Shown: positions 8,291 to 15,951 of the stretch, in pieces
How positions within the stretch are numbered: position 1 is the stretch's first letter
Layout: every line of letters begins with the position of its first letter
Assembly: GCA_015061775.1 (NCBI GenBank)
Contig: SUVY01000024.1
Coordinates: forward strand, 1 to 34,944
Direction: 5' to 3'
DNA length: 34,944 bases
Source: Lentisphaerota bacterium
Lineage (GTDB): Bacteria; Verrucomicrobiota; Lentisphaeria; Victivallales; Victivallaceae
The notes under the pieces: model-generated
Told to the model about the DNA's origin: nothing
The model's input: the letters and a program-made list of their open reading frames with translations, nothing else
Databases searched by the model: none
Made by a program: the position numbers and the translations under genes

Positions 8291-11200
8291 TTATGCTATG
8301 ATATCGAAGGAGCTTTTCAGGTCGGTTTCGATGCGGGCTTTGAGATCTACCCAGTTACCCGCGTAGCCGTTGCCCCAGTAACCGAGACCTCCCCAGCCGG
8401 TGTTGTGCTCACGGAGAAGAAGGTCGGCGCAGCCGTCTCCGTTGTAGTCTCCGGCAGCTTCTATCTCGAAGCCTTCTCCGAGTGTTCCGCGCCAGCGTTT
8501 GGTTTGGCTGTTTCCGTCATCCCAGACCCACACGTTGTTGGTGTTGCGGTCGAGCACCATGATGTCGTCTATTCCGTCTCCTTCAAAGTCTCCTACGGCG
8601 GCGACTTCCCAGCCGCTTTCGAGCTTGCCGACGCTCTGGGTCTTCCAGTTCCAGGTGGCAAAGGTGGTGTCCTGATTTGTCCAGAGGTAAACTTGGTGGT
8701 TGTAGTTGTTGACCATCACAAGTTTATCCATTCCGTCATCGAAAGAGCCCGCTCCTTCGATAGTCCAGGTGGAAAAGTCTCCCTCGTTGACGTGGAAGAT
8801 ATCCTTGTAGGTGGTTCCTCCGAGGACAACTCCGATGCTTCCGTTGGTATCGTAGATGAGGATATCGTCGTATTCGTCTCCGTCGAGGTTGGCGAGGCAT
8901 TGGGTGTTGAATGAGCCATCGACTTTACAGAGGTTGACGTAACCGTAACTGCCTTTGCGCAGGTCTGTCCATGCGGCGAAACGGTTTCCGACTCCGTTAT
9001 AGAGCAATACTCCGTCATAATCAACTTCGGAACCTTTGAAGTGTCCGACTCCGGCAACACGCCAGAGGTCGGCTTCTGCGCCGCTCCACTCCCAGACTCC
9101 GCGCCACGACGGACGGACGTTTCCGTCGGTCGCCATATAACCCACTTTGCCCTGCTCAGCATCCCAAGCCAATATCTGTGACACTCCGTTTGAGAGGAGA
9201 TTGGTATCGGCGACCTTTACCACAGCTTTTTCCTGCACAGAGAGCGTCAATTCACCGTTGACTTGAGTAAGCTCATACAGTCTTCCGTTGATTTCCTGCG
9301 TTTTGCCATTGACAGTAAGTGTATGCAGAGTGCCGCTTTCATTGTTGAGAGACATAGTGCCGCTGACATCGGCAGCATTGCTCATAAGTTTGTATGTTCC
9401 GCACTTCTGGTCGGAGGATACTGTAATAGAGCAGCCTTTTATTCCACTTAAATATTGCTTGTTGTTGATGATGAAGTCGTCTTTGAAGCTGCGTTCGGTA
9501 AGGTCAAAAACAACATCGGCGTTATTGGTTTCACAGAGTGTACGCAAGGTAACATCTCCGCCAAAAATCAGCTTGCCTGAGAGAGTGGCATCTGAACCGA
9601 TAAATTCTGCTCCGTGCTCGAGGGTAAGTCCGTTGCGTACTGAACCGCCTTCGACTTCGAGAACGCCGGAAATGCTTGCTCCTGAGATGTACTGATTTTC
9701 TCCGACATAAGTCCAGCCGTCGGAGACCTCGACCTGTGTCTCAATGGCGTCAACGGTAATTGCGTTTGAGTACTTGCCCATAACAGGAATCGCGTTATCG
9801 GCAGAAGAGACCGCATAGAAGCTGTATGTTGCCGCGTCAGGGTTGGTTATCTTCCAAGTGAACTTGCCCGTACTGTCAACGTTGCCGATAAACTCACCGT
9901 CATATCCTGAAGCATCATTGTCGCAGTAGATGCTCACCTCGGTTCCGCTCTCGGGAACTCCGCAGTCGATGACTACGGTGCGGTCGTTTGAAAGCGTTGC
10001 TGCCGCATTTTTAGCGGCAAGTGACTCGCTGCCGCCGAGCACGATTCCGGTATATGTTGCGCTCGCATCGATACTTTCCAAGCTCCATGTTCCGGCTTTG
10101 GAGGCTTTTACGGCAATGGTCACTCCGCTGTCGGTGGAAGAGACCAGTTCAAATTCTTTGCCGGCATTGGCGGAAATACTGTCAATGCCATAATAAACCT
10201 TTCCGTTTCCATCGGTAAGTACGCATAAGTCGGGAGATGTGGTGTTGACGGTAAGAAGAACTGTTTCGCCGTTACCCTTAATCTGCCAGCTGCATTGAGA
10301 AGCGGCTGATCTTTCGGAAGCATAGTCATTTAATTCGCTCTTTATTTCGGAGCCGTTCACAATAGTCCAGTTGCCGTTGTAGTCGAACTTTACTCCGATG
10401 GAGAGAGTCTGACCGAAGAACTCCTGAGTTGTCCATACGGCGTAGTAATCATTTGCGGTGGTGCTGTCGTTGATGTACTGCACCATGATATTGGCACTGT
10501 TTGCCACACCGATTCCGTATTTGGTGAGATCGACGCTGCGGGTTCCCTGCACCATGAAGGAGCCGCTTGAGTTGATTTTGAAGCCTGCGCTGATGGTGGC
10601 GAGGTCTGCAACGGTGATGCTGCCTGAGCCTTCGAGGCAATTACTCTTCCAGTCAACGGATATTCCAACGCTTCCGGTAACCAGACCGCCGAGAATCTTA
10701 ACAGTACCCGAGCCTGACAAGGAGTCGTAGGTCAAAGTTCCATCAATATCTATATCAGCCAGAGTGTAACTGTTTCCGGATATAGTAACTTTTTTTCCGT
10801 AATATAAGCCGAAACCGGCACTTATAGCGGTGGGTTCATCATCCGAACAGATGTTTTCAACACCGCCACGGACCGAGTCAACAAAAAATCCTGTTGCGCC
10901 GAGAGCGACATGCATACCGGAGGCTTCGACCTTTATGGTGTTGATTTTCTGATTGACAACTTCAAACTCGCCGCTGATGGTGTCGTCAAGGTATTTAAAA
11001 CCGATTTCCGCCTCACCCGACCAGGAGTTCCGGGTAGTATCAACTGCAAGTTTGCCTTCATTGAGGACATATCCGTTGGCAAGGCTTATATTTTCAAAAC
11101 TGATTTCACCGACGACTTCAAACTCAACGTCTTTGAAGTCTTTCGGAGTCTTGACAGAAATATATTTGTCTCCGGTGAAATCCGCCTTGAGTGAGGCATC

Positions 11201-12910
11201 TTCTCCGCTGCTCAGGAAAGAAAATCCAAGTGTACCCTGCAATTTCATCTCATATTCGGAGTCACTTATATTCACTACTGCATTAACATCGGAAACCTCG
11301 ATATCAACTCCGGCGTATTTCCACTTGATCTTTTCGATGGATATCTCGGTGGTATCTTTTTCGAGGCTCTTGGAGATTGCCTCGGCTAAAGCGTCGGTCA
11401 TGGTGCTTGCGCCGTCAAGGCTGGTGTCGCCCTCTATCTTTTCAGGAACGACTACAAGGTCCATAGTGTGGTCTTTGACTTGACCTCCGCTGGTTGCGGT
11501 GATGATGACTTCGGTCGTACCGTATCCGGTGGCGGTATCGGTGATTTTTCCTGTGGTTCCGGAAAACTTTCCGGTATTGGGGTCTATTTTCAGCCAGTCA
11601 GGAGCCTGGGTGAGCGTATAATTATTATAGCTGTTGCCGCGGAAAGCCTTATCAGGAAGCTGTATTTGAATTTCCGTGTTCTCTTGGGAGGCACTCTGAT
11701 GTTGACTATATTCGCTGTTGACCACAACTGAGAGAACTCCTGTCTCGTCATCAAGTTTGAGCAGGAAACTTATATCACCGACTTTGAGTGCCTTTTTCAT
11801 ATAAAGCGAAAGATTGCCATGACTGGCTCCATCCTCGCTCTTTATGGTAATAGTTTTGTTGAAAGTTGAGGCATTGGAAGCGAGCAGATATGTACCTGCG
11901 ACCTGTTTTTCATCATAGGTTAAAGTATAGGTGGGTGTTCCGCTAATCAGAGAAAGATTATTAACAATATAATCGTTATCAGGTGCTTCATTTGCTATCG
12001 TAAAGTCAATAATAGCCCATTGGTAAGCAGAAACGAATGCACCTTCAGATATATCCAATCCGCCTTTCGCCACGCCGCAGTGGTAGATGGTCATCCTGAC
12101 CCCGGAATTTACGGTGGTGCTGTTCGCCTCGCCGCCGAGGTCGATGTACATACTGACCCCGGAATTTACGGTGGTGCTGTTCGCTACGCCGCCGGAATAG
12201 ATGAACATATAGCCACCATTTACGGTGGTATTGTTTGCGACGCCTCCAGTGTAGATATGCAGGTATCCACCGTTAACAGTCGTACTGTTAGCGACGGTGT
12301 GGGCATGAACAGTCATATACTGATCTATGGTCAATCCGGTAATGGTGTTGGAGACAAAGGTGACATTTGCGCAATCTTCAACAAAAACACCTCCTCCATT
12401 TTCCTTGATTGCGATTGCCTCGCCGCCGGAAGAGATGTGCATCAAGCCCCCGCAATTTACGGTGGTGTTGTTCGCCACGCCGCCGGAAGAGATGTCCATC
12501 AAGCCCCCGCAATTTACGGTGGTGTTGTTCGCCACGCCGCCGGAGTAGATGTACATCCAGCCCCCCTTTAAGGTGGTGTTGGTCGCATCAGAATAATGAT
12601 AATAATGATTATCACTACTAATATAATTGTTGGCGGAAGATTCCAGTGTCACTGAGTTGCGAAAAAGGGATAAAATACGCGTCAATTCCCCAGTGTAAGT
12701 ATTATTGTAATGGTAATAATTGTAATATTGCGTTGCTGCTTCTGTATTGATACTCAAATCAGTACCGTTATTGTTGAGAATCTCATAGAGAAGATCTGAG
12801 TCATCGTTGACTGCATTTTCGCTTTGCGAAACAGATACGGTCGCAAGATAAACATCCGCAATCTGCGGAATACATTGCACGCCGCCACTTGCAATATTTT
12901 GCTGTTCCAT
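8291..12910 (-). CDS. Giant surface/secreted protein with AIDA-type and FG-GAP-like repeats
   Basis: A 1539-residue, Thr/Ser/Gly/Asn-rich, acidic protein. No N-terminal signal peptide is visible: it opens MEQQNIASGGVQCIPQIADV and then SQSENAVNDDSDLL. Residues about 100-290 are AIDA-type 19-residue repeats (GGVANNTTVNCGGLMDISS). Residues about 415-495 resemble a putative-Ig/cadherin-like domain (LTQAPDWLKIDPNTGKFSGT). A long beta-rich region follows. Residues about 1300-1510 carry FG-GAP/VCBS-like calcium-loop motifs (LDGDEYDDIL, FEGDGIDDIMVLD, YNGDGCADLLLRE). It ends LKSSFDIIA. There is no autotransporter barrel at the C-terminus. I infer export by a type I system using the C-terminus and a role in adhesion or polymer binding. 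The ribosome site is GAGGG 9 nt before ATG. A close paralog lies at 32516-34944. Confidence 0.85.
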   Translation of the reverse strand: MEQQNIASGGVQCIPQIADVYLATVSVSQSENAVNDDSDLLYEILNNNGTDLSINTEAATQYYNYYHYNNTYTGELTRILSLFRNSVTLESSANNYISSDNHYYHYSDATNTTLKGGWMYIYSGGVANNTTVNCGGLMDISSGGVANNTTVNCGGLMHISSGGEAIAIKENGGGVFVEDCANVTFVSNTITGLTIDQYMTVHAHTVANSTTVNGGYLHIYTGGVANNTTVNGGYMFIYSGGVANSTTVNSGVSMYIDLGGEANSTTVNSGVRMTIYHCGVAKGGLDISEGAFVSAYQWAIIDFTIANEAPDNDYIVNNLSLISGTPTYTLTYDEKQVAGTYLLASNASTFNKTITIKSEDGASHGNLSLYMKKALKVGDISFLLKLDDETGVLSVVVNSEYSQHQSASQENTEIQIQLPDKAFRGNSYNNYTLTQAPDWLKIDPNTGKFSGTTGKITDTATGYGTTEVIITATSGGQVKDHTMDLVVVPEKIEGDTSLDGASTMTDALAEAISKSLEKDTTEISIEKIKWKYAGVDIEVSDVNAVVNISDSEYEMKLQGTLGFSFLSSGEDASLKADFTGDKYISVKTPKDFKDVEFEVVGEISFENISLANGYVLNEGKLAVDTTRNSWSGEAEIGFKYLDDTISGEFEVVNQKINTIKVEASGMHVALGATGFFVDSVRGGVENICSDDEPTAISAGFGLYYGKKVTISGNSYTLADIDIDGTLTYDSLSGSGTVKILGGLVTGSVGISVDWKSNCLEGSGSITVADLATISAGFKINSSGSFMVQGTRSVDLTKYGIGVANSANIMVQYINDSTTANDYYAVWTTQEFFGQTLSIGVKFDYNGNWTIVNGSEIKSELNDYASERSAASQCSWQIKGNGETVLLTVNTTSPDLCVLTDGNGKVYYGIDSISANAGKEFELVSSTDSGVTIAVKASKAGTWSLESIDASATYTGIVLGGSESLAAKNAAATLSNDRTVVIDCGVPESGTEVSIYCDNDASGYDGEFIGNVDSTGKFTWKITNPDAATYSFYAVSSADNAIPVMGKYSNAITVDAIETQVEVSDGWTYVGENQYISGASISGVLEVEGGSVRNGLTLEHGAEFIGSDATLSGKLIFGGDVTLRTLCETNNADVVFDLTERSFKDDFIINNKQYLSGIKGCSITVSSDQKCGTYKLMSNAADVSGTMSLNNESGTLHTLTVNGKTQEINGRLYELTQVNGELTLSVQEKAVVKVADTNLLSNGVSQILAWDAEQGKVGYMATDGNVRPSWRGVWEWSGAEADLWRVAGVGHFKGSEVDYDGVLLYNGVGNRFAAWTDLRKGSYGYVNLCKVDGSFNTQCLANLDGDEYDDILIYDTNGSIGVVLGGTTYKDIFHVNEGDFSTWTIEGAGSFDDGMDKLVMVNNYNHQVYLWTNQDTTFATWNWKTQSVGKLESGWEVAAVGDFEGDGIDDIMVLDRNTNNVWVWDDGNSQTKRWRGTLGEGFEIEAAGDYNGDGCADLLLREHNTGWGGLGYWGNGYAGNWVDLKARIETDLKSSFDIIA
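12060..12590 (-). repeat. 57-bp tandem repeats encoding AIDA-type 19-mers
   Basis: Within the surface-protein gene, units with a period of 57 bp (19 codons) repeat in frame. Two neighbouring copies around 12424-12537 are almost identical at the DNA level; the shared phrase GCAATTTACGGTGGTGTTGT recurs exactly 57 bp apart. Units toward 12060 are more diverged. Each unit encodes a version of GGVANNTTVNCGGLMDISS, which in AIDA-type passengers forms one turn of a beta-solenoid. Confidence 0.8.
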
Positions 12911-12952
12911 TTTTGTTATCCCTCATGTAATATGAAATTTATTCACTTTATC

Positions 12953-12994
12953 AAAACAAAAAACCGCGATATTCTCATGGCAGGAATACCGCGG
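12953..12994 (-). terminator. Terminator-like hairpin T2, just upstream of the surface-protein start
   Basis: On the minus strand CCGCGGTATTC (12994-12984) pairs with GAATATCGCGG (12974-12964) with a single mismatch, followed by TTTTTTGTTTT. It lies only 43 bp before the ATG at 12910 and behind terminator T1. It could end the RNA upstream or serve as an attenuator of the surface gene. Confidence 0.65.
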
Positions 12995-13012
12995 CTAAAA
13001 AAGGATACACAC

Positions 13013-13044
13013 AAAAAAAACATGCTCTGGGCTTGCCTGCATGT
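13013..13044 (-). terminator. Rho-independent terminator T1 of the structured RNA
   Basis: On the minus strand ACATGC (13044-13039) and GCATGT (13025-13020) close a hairpin that is followed by eight T (13020-13013). It ends the structured RNA region described at 13013-13287. Confidence 0.75.
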
Positions 13045-13287
13045 CCGGGAAATGTTCAAAAAAAAGAACCGAACGCCCCCCAAACACCATACCCGAGGCC
13101 CGACCAAGAGCCTGCAATACCATGCAAGAGCACGTCCGGTAAGATGTGAAGACACAATCCTACCGGTACATTTCACCTATGGTATTGCAAATAAACTTTT
13201 TTTAAACTTGGTCGGTTTCGGGTATATTTGCTGAAATATAACGGTTGTAAATCATCTTCGTCAAAACAGTATTTCTGTTTCAACAGT
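13013..13287 (-). ncRNA. Strongly structured RNA, class unknown (6S-like rod, or leader of the surface gene)
   Basis: This 500-bp gap between pheA and the surface gene has no convincing ORF but nested long-range pairing on the minus strand. Outer stem P1: ATACCCGAAACCGACCAAG (13225-13207) pairs with 13108-13089, interrupted only by AA opposite GGC. CAAA and TTTG just outside extend it across a small loop. Inner stem P2: TGCAATACCAT (13189-13179) pairs perfectly with 13123-13113. Apical stem P3: CCGGTA (13166-13161) pairs with 13142-13137 and continues toward the loop. The result is one long rod with an A-rich one-sided bubble between P1 and P2, reminiscent of 6S RNA shape, though I recognise no 6S sequence signature. 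A promoter (13294-13322) and terminator T1 bracket it, giving about 275 nt. Alternatively it is the 5' leader of the gene at 12910, with T1 and T2 as attenuators. Confidence 0.55.
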
Positions 13288-13293
13288 TGGGTA

Positions 13294-13322
13294 AATATAT
13301 CACATATATTATAATATTGCAA
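13294..13322 (-). promoter_or_regulatory. sigma70-like promoter of the structured RNA
   Basis: On the minus strand TTGCAA (13322-13317) and TATATT (13299-13294) are spaced 17 bp, with a predicted start near 13287. It lies after the pheA terminator and before the structured region, and the neighbourhood is very A/T rich. Confidence 0.5.
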
Positions 13323-13358
13323 GAGGATATAGATTTTTTCGCTCCTTTTTTTCGGCAT

Positions 13359-13394
13359 AAAAAAACGCGGCGGGGCGCTTGACTCCTGCCGCGT
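13359..13394 (-). terminator. Rho-independent terminator of the aroF-pheA operon
   Basis: On the minus strand ACGCGGC (13394-13388) pairs with GCCGCGT (13371-13365) and is followed by a run of T (13365-13359). It lies about 20 nt after the pheA stop codon. Confidence 0.85.
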
Positions 13395-13414
13395 GGGATT
13401 GGAGTGGGAAATAA

Positions 13415-14554
13415 TCAGAACTCGCTGTAATTTCCGAGGAAGACTACCTCTTCGGCTTCGTTCTCAAGCTCGTCGAAAAGCTGCGGGATTCCGGGGGAAA
13501 TCACCTGCGCGTCGAAGTCAAGATAGAAGCTGTACTCAAAATCACGTCCCGGGGTCGGGCGGCTCTCGAGTTTCGTCAGGTTCAAATCAAGTGCAGCGAA
13601 CTTTGAAATCACATTATACAACGCTCCCGGTTTATTCGGCAGCACCACGAACAGGCTTATCTTGTTCGCTCCGGGATAGATCTCGGGCTTGCGCGAAATA
13701 CAGATGAACCGCGTATAGTTATAGTCCGTATTCTGGATGTTTTCCGGAAGTGCCTTCAAGCCGTACAAGGAAGCGCACTCGCGCGCTCCGATCGCAGCGG
13801 CGTCTCGGCGTCCGGACTGTGCGACGATCTGCGCTCCCGTCGCGGTACTGTCGCTCACGGTGAGCTGGACGTCTTTCAGGTTCTTGAGGTATTTTCCGCA
13901 TTGTTTGAACGCCTGCTCATGCGAAAAGATCTCCTTGATGTCCTCAAGTTTCACTCCATCGTTGGTAAGCAGCACGTGCGATACCTGCTGGCGGATGCTG
14001 CGTACGATATGGAAATCATATTTCTTCATCTGGTCATAGACCGAATCGACCGTTCCGCTGGTGGTGTTGTCGATGGGAAGAAGTCCGTAATCGCAGAGTC
14101 CCTCCTGCACAGCCTGGAACACTCCTGCAAAGTTGCGGAAGTACATGATGTTCGCCACTTTGAACATACGGTCACAGGCGATTTGAGCGTAGGCGCCCTC
14201 CACGCCCATACAGGCGACGGTAGCCGCCTCAGGGAATATCTGCGGAGTGTTTTGAAGAGTTTCCTCAATGCGTTTGGCGATCTTTCCGTGTCCCGGCATA
14301 AGCTCGCGCTGGTAAGCCTTGCTCTGCTCGATGATCGTTCGGAACAGCGCAACTGAGGGTCTGCCCATGTGCTCCTTTGCCTCGTTATAGATGCGCATAA
14401 GTATCCTGCGCTCGCGGGATTTATCCAGTACAGCCGCGTTATGCAGGCGTTTATATTCTGCTATATCACGCACTATTTCCATGCGTTTCTGGAAGAGTTC
14501 AAGCATCTGGCTGTCAAGGTCATCCAGCTGTGCACGGTATTTTTCAAGTCCCAT
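13415..14554 (-). CDS. pheA: Chorismate mutase / prephenate dehydratase (P-protein)
   Basis: Bifunctional enzyme making phenylpyruvate from chorismate through prephenate, the committed steps to phenylalanine; cytoplasmic. About 379 residues. The N-terminal AroQ-type mutase helix bundle (about 1-85) shows LDDLDSQMLELFQKRMEIV and KSRERRILMRI. The prephenate dehydratase domain (about 105-285) shows MGVEGAYAQIA and LLPIDNTTSGTVDSVYD. The C-terminal ACT domain (about 295-370) shows NKPGALYNVISKF and LTKLESRP; in this family it binds Phe for feedback inhibition (the ESRP motif is the usual Phe site). The start is the ATG at 14554, with GAGGG upstream; a GTG at 14563 has no room for a ribosome site. 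The gene follows the DAHP synthase gene by 21 bp and is therefore under the same attenuator. Confidence 0.95.
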   Translation of the reverse strand: MGLEKYRAQLDDLDSQMLELFQKRMEIVRDIAEYKRLHNAAVLDKSRERRILMRIYNEAKEHMGRPSVALFRTIIEQSKAYQRELMPGHGKIAKRIEETLQNTPQIFPEAATVACMGVEGAYAQIACDRMFKVANIMYFRNFAGVFQAVQEGLCDYGLLPIDNTTSGTVDSVYDQMKKYDFHIVRSIRQQVSHVLLTNDGVKLEDIKEIFSHEQAFKQCGKYLKNLKDVQLTVSDSTATGAQIVAQSGRRDAAAIGARECASLYGLKALPENIQNTDYNYTRFICISRKPEIYPGANKISLFVVLPNKPGALYNVISKFAALDLNLTKLESRPTPGRDFEYSFYLDFDAQVISPGIPQLFDELENEAEEVVFLGNYSEF

Positions 14555-14575
14555 CTTATCCACCCTCTTATATTT

Positions 14576-15589
14576 TCAGTTGTTATTACTGCTTCTCAAT
14601 TCAGCGTATCCTTTGAGCTCTTTCATCAACGAAGCAAAGGACTCCATCGTAAGGCTCTGGGCTCCGTCGCACAGCGCACAGGCGGGGTTGTTGTGCACCT
14701 CGATTATCAGCGCATCCGCTCCGATAGCGACTGCCGCCTTGGACAGCGGAGCGACAAAACGCGATATTCCAGCCGCGTGGCTCGGATCGATGACCACTGG
14801 CAGATGGCTCAACGTTTTGAGGCTCGGAACGGCAGATATATCAAGAGTGTTGCGGGTGTAGGTCTCGAATGTACGGATTCCGCGCTCGCAGAGCATGACG
14901 TTTTCGTTTCCGGAAGCCATCACGTACTCGGCACTCATAAGCAATTCCTGATAGGTGTTGGCAAGTCCGCGCTTGAGCAGGATCGGCTTTTTGCAATGTC
15001 CCAGCTGTTTGAGCAGCTCGAAGTTCTGCATATTGCGCGCTCCGACCTGAATGACATCGACCTCATCAAAAAGATCAAGCTGGGAGATATCCATTATCTC
15101 TGTCACGATCGGAAGCCCGGTATCTTTCTTCGCCTTGAGCAGCAGACGGATACCCTCATCGCGCAACCCCTGGAACGCATAAGGTGAAGTGCGGGGTTTG
15201 AACGCTCCTCCGCGGAGCAGAGTAGCTCCGGACGCTTTGACGCTGCGCGCAACGGTGATGATCTGATCCTCGTTTTCCACCGAACAGGGACCGGCGATGA
15301 CGGTGAGACCTCCGTCTCCGATCTTCTGACTTCCGACCTGGATGACTGTATCGAGCGGGTGGAATTTACGGTTGGCATTCTTGAACGGCTCCTGGATGCG
15401 CTTGACGTCTTCTACGATCTCCATCTGTTTGATGAGGTCGATATCAAGATGGTGGGTGTTTCCTATCAGTCCGAGAATCGTCTGGCTGGTTCCCTCGCTG
15501 TGGTGCACCTGAAAGTTGCGCTCTTTCAACCATCGCGTCAGCATATCAAGCTGCGCAGCGGGGGCGTCTTTTTTAAGAATGATGATCAT
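14576..15589 (-). CDS. aroF: 3-deoxy-7-phosphoheptulonate (DAHP) synthase, class I-beta
   Basis: Condenses phosphoenolpyruvate and erythrose 4-phosphate, the first step of the shikimate pathway; cytoplasmic. 337 residues. The first about 70 residues form the ferredoxin-like regulatory domain of AroF(Bsu/Tma)-type enzymes (MIIILKKDAPAAQLDML). The TIM barrel holds VIAGPCSVEN, RGGAFKPRTSPYAFQGL, the IQVGARNMQNFELLKQLG strand and VIDPSHAAG with the metal-binding His. Length and motifs fit the family closely. The start ATG has GAGG 4 nt upstream. This is the first gene of the operon. The 5' leader carries a Phe/Tyr-codon leader peptide and a terminator (15636-15795), so the flux-controlling first step and the Phe branch are regulated together. 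Confidence 0.95.
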   Translation of the reverse strand: MIIILKKDAPAAQLDMLTRWLKERNFQVHHSEGTSQTILGLIGNTHHLDIDLIKQMEIVEDVKRIQEPFKNANRKFHPLDTVIQVGSQKIGDGGLTVIAGPCSVENEDQIITVARSVKASGATLLRGGAFKPRTSPYAFQGLRDEGIRLLLKAKKDTGLPIVTEIMDISQLDLFDEVDVIQVGARNMQNFELLKQLGHCKKPILLKRGLANTYQELLMSAEYVMASGNENVMLCERGIRTFETYTRNTLDISAVPSLKTLSHLPVVIDPSHAAGISRFVAPLSKAAVAIGADALIIEVHNNPACALCDGAQSLTMESFASLMKELKGYAELRSSNNN

Positions 15590-15635
15590 TTTTCCTCTCC
15601 TTCTTTTCTATGTTATGTCTTAAACTTAATAAAAT

Positions 15636-15666
15636 AAAAAAAGCTCCGTAACCTTTGTCACGGAGC
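15636..15666 (-). terminator. Attenuator terminator in the aroF-pheA leader
   Basis: On the minus strand GCTCCGTGAC (15666-15657) pairs with GTTACGGAGC (15652-15643), ten pairs with one G-U, loop AAAG, followed by seven T (15642-15636). It lies after the leader peptide gene and before the aroF start at 15589. Confidence 0.85.
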
Positions 15667-15729
15667 CCGTTGCTTTTTTTCAATCTGTCAGCGTCAAATA
15701 TTTCAACATCCAACCATGCAACAGCGGGC
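15665..15729 (-). promoter_or_regulatory. Predicted antiterminator helix of the aroF-pheA attenuator
   Basis: On the minus strand GCCCGCTGTTGC (15729-15718), within the end of the leader peptide gene, can pair with GCAACGGGC (15673-15665): GCCC with GGGC and GTTGC with GCAAC, with a 3-nt bulge. This sequesters the nucleotides just before and at the base of the terminator stem. A ribosome reaching the stop codon at 15703 would cover the upstream arm and free the terminator. A ribosome stalled on the Phe/Tyr codons would leave it available. Confidence 0.6.
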
Positions 15730-15795
15730 CCCGTTTCTAAAGTAAAAACGGTAGCCAAAATAAAAGTAAAAGCTGTTGTAAATTTTGCCTGACAT
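15703..15795 (-). CDS. Phe/Tyr-rich leader peptide of the aroF-pheA attenuator
   Basis: A 30-codon reading frame whose only evident role is to sense charged tRNA-Phe and tRNA-Tyr by ribosome stalling. It starts ATG TCA GGC at 15795 and carries NSFYFYFGYRFYF at residues 7-19: five Phe and four Tyr within 13 codons, plus a Tyr at residue 6. It ends after a Cys-rich tail (ARCCMVGC) with TGA at 15703. AGAGAAAG upstream may be the ribosome site. The frame lies between a strong promoter (15844-15871) and the terminator at 15636-15666, as in classical pheL or trpL leaders. Aromatic density this high is very unlikely by chance. The mix of Phe and Tyr suits control of DAHP synthase, which feeds both amino acids. 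A longer frame across the same DNA (15573-15935) has no such logic and was rejected. Confidence 0.85.
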   Translation of the reverse strand: MSGKIYNSFYFYFGYRFYFRNGARCCMVGC

Positions 15796-15843
15796 AATAT
15801 TCTTTCTCTATTTGAACAGATGCTTTCCACCTGCTCTGAGGTT

Positions 15844-15871
15844 AATATATACCTCATATCCGACTTGTCAA
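15844..15871 (-). promoter_or_regulatory. Strong sigma70-like promoter of the aroF-pheA operon
   Basis: On the minus strand consensus TTGACA (15871-15866) and TATATT (15849-15844) are spaced 16 bp. The predicted start near 15837 gives a leader of about 200 nt to the attenuator T-run and about 250 nt to the aroF ATG. Confidence 0.7.
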
Positions 15872-15951
15872 GCTGTTTTTGAAAATTTTTTTCATTTTTT
15901 TGACTCCGGGCATTATGCTGAAAAAAATATTTCAAAAGCTGAAAAATCCAC

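Noticed and set aside
12020-12571. Plus-strand frame with repeated VYGGAVRHAAG-like units
   Set aside because: Antisense of the 57-bp AIDA repeats; its regularity is inherited from the coding strand.
8291-12910. Reading the giant protein as a type V autotransporter
   Set aside because: The AIDA repeats suggest it, but there is neither a Sec signal peptide nor a C-terminal beta-barrel ending in an aromatic residue.
13173-13358. Minus-strand frame of 61 codons after the pheA terminator
   Set aside because: It starts within the A/T-rich terminator tail, crosses the predicted promoter, runs into stem P2 of the structured RNA and resembles no protein.
15573-15935. Minus-strand frame of 120 codons in front of aroF
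   Set aside because: It reads through the attenuator terminator and overlaps the aroF start. The leader peptide in another frame at 15703-15795 explains the region better.
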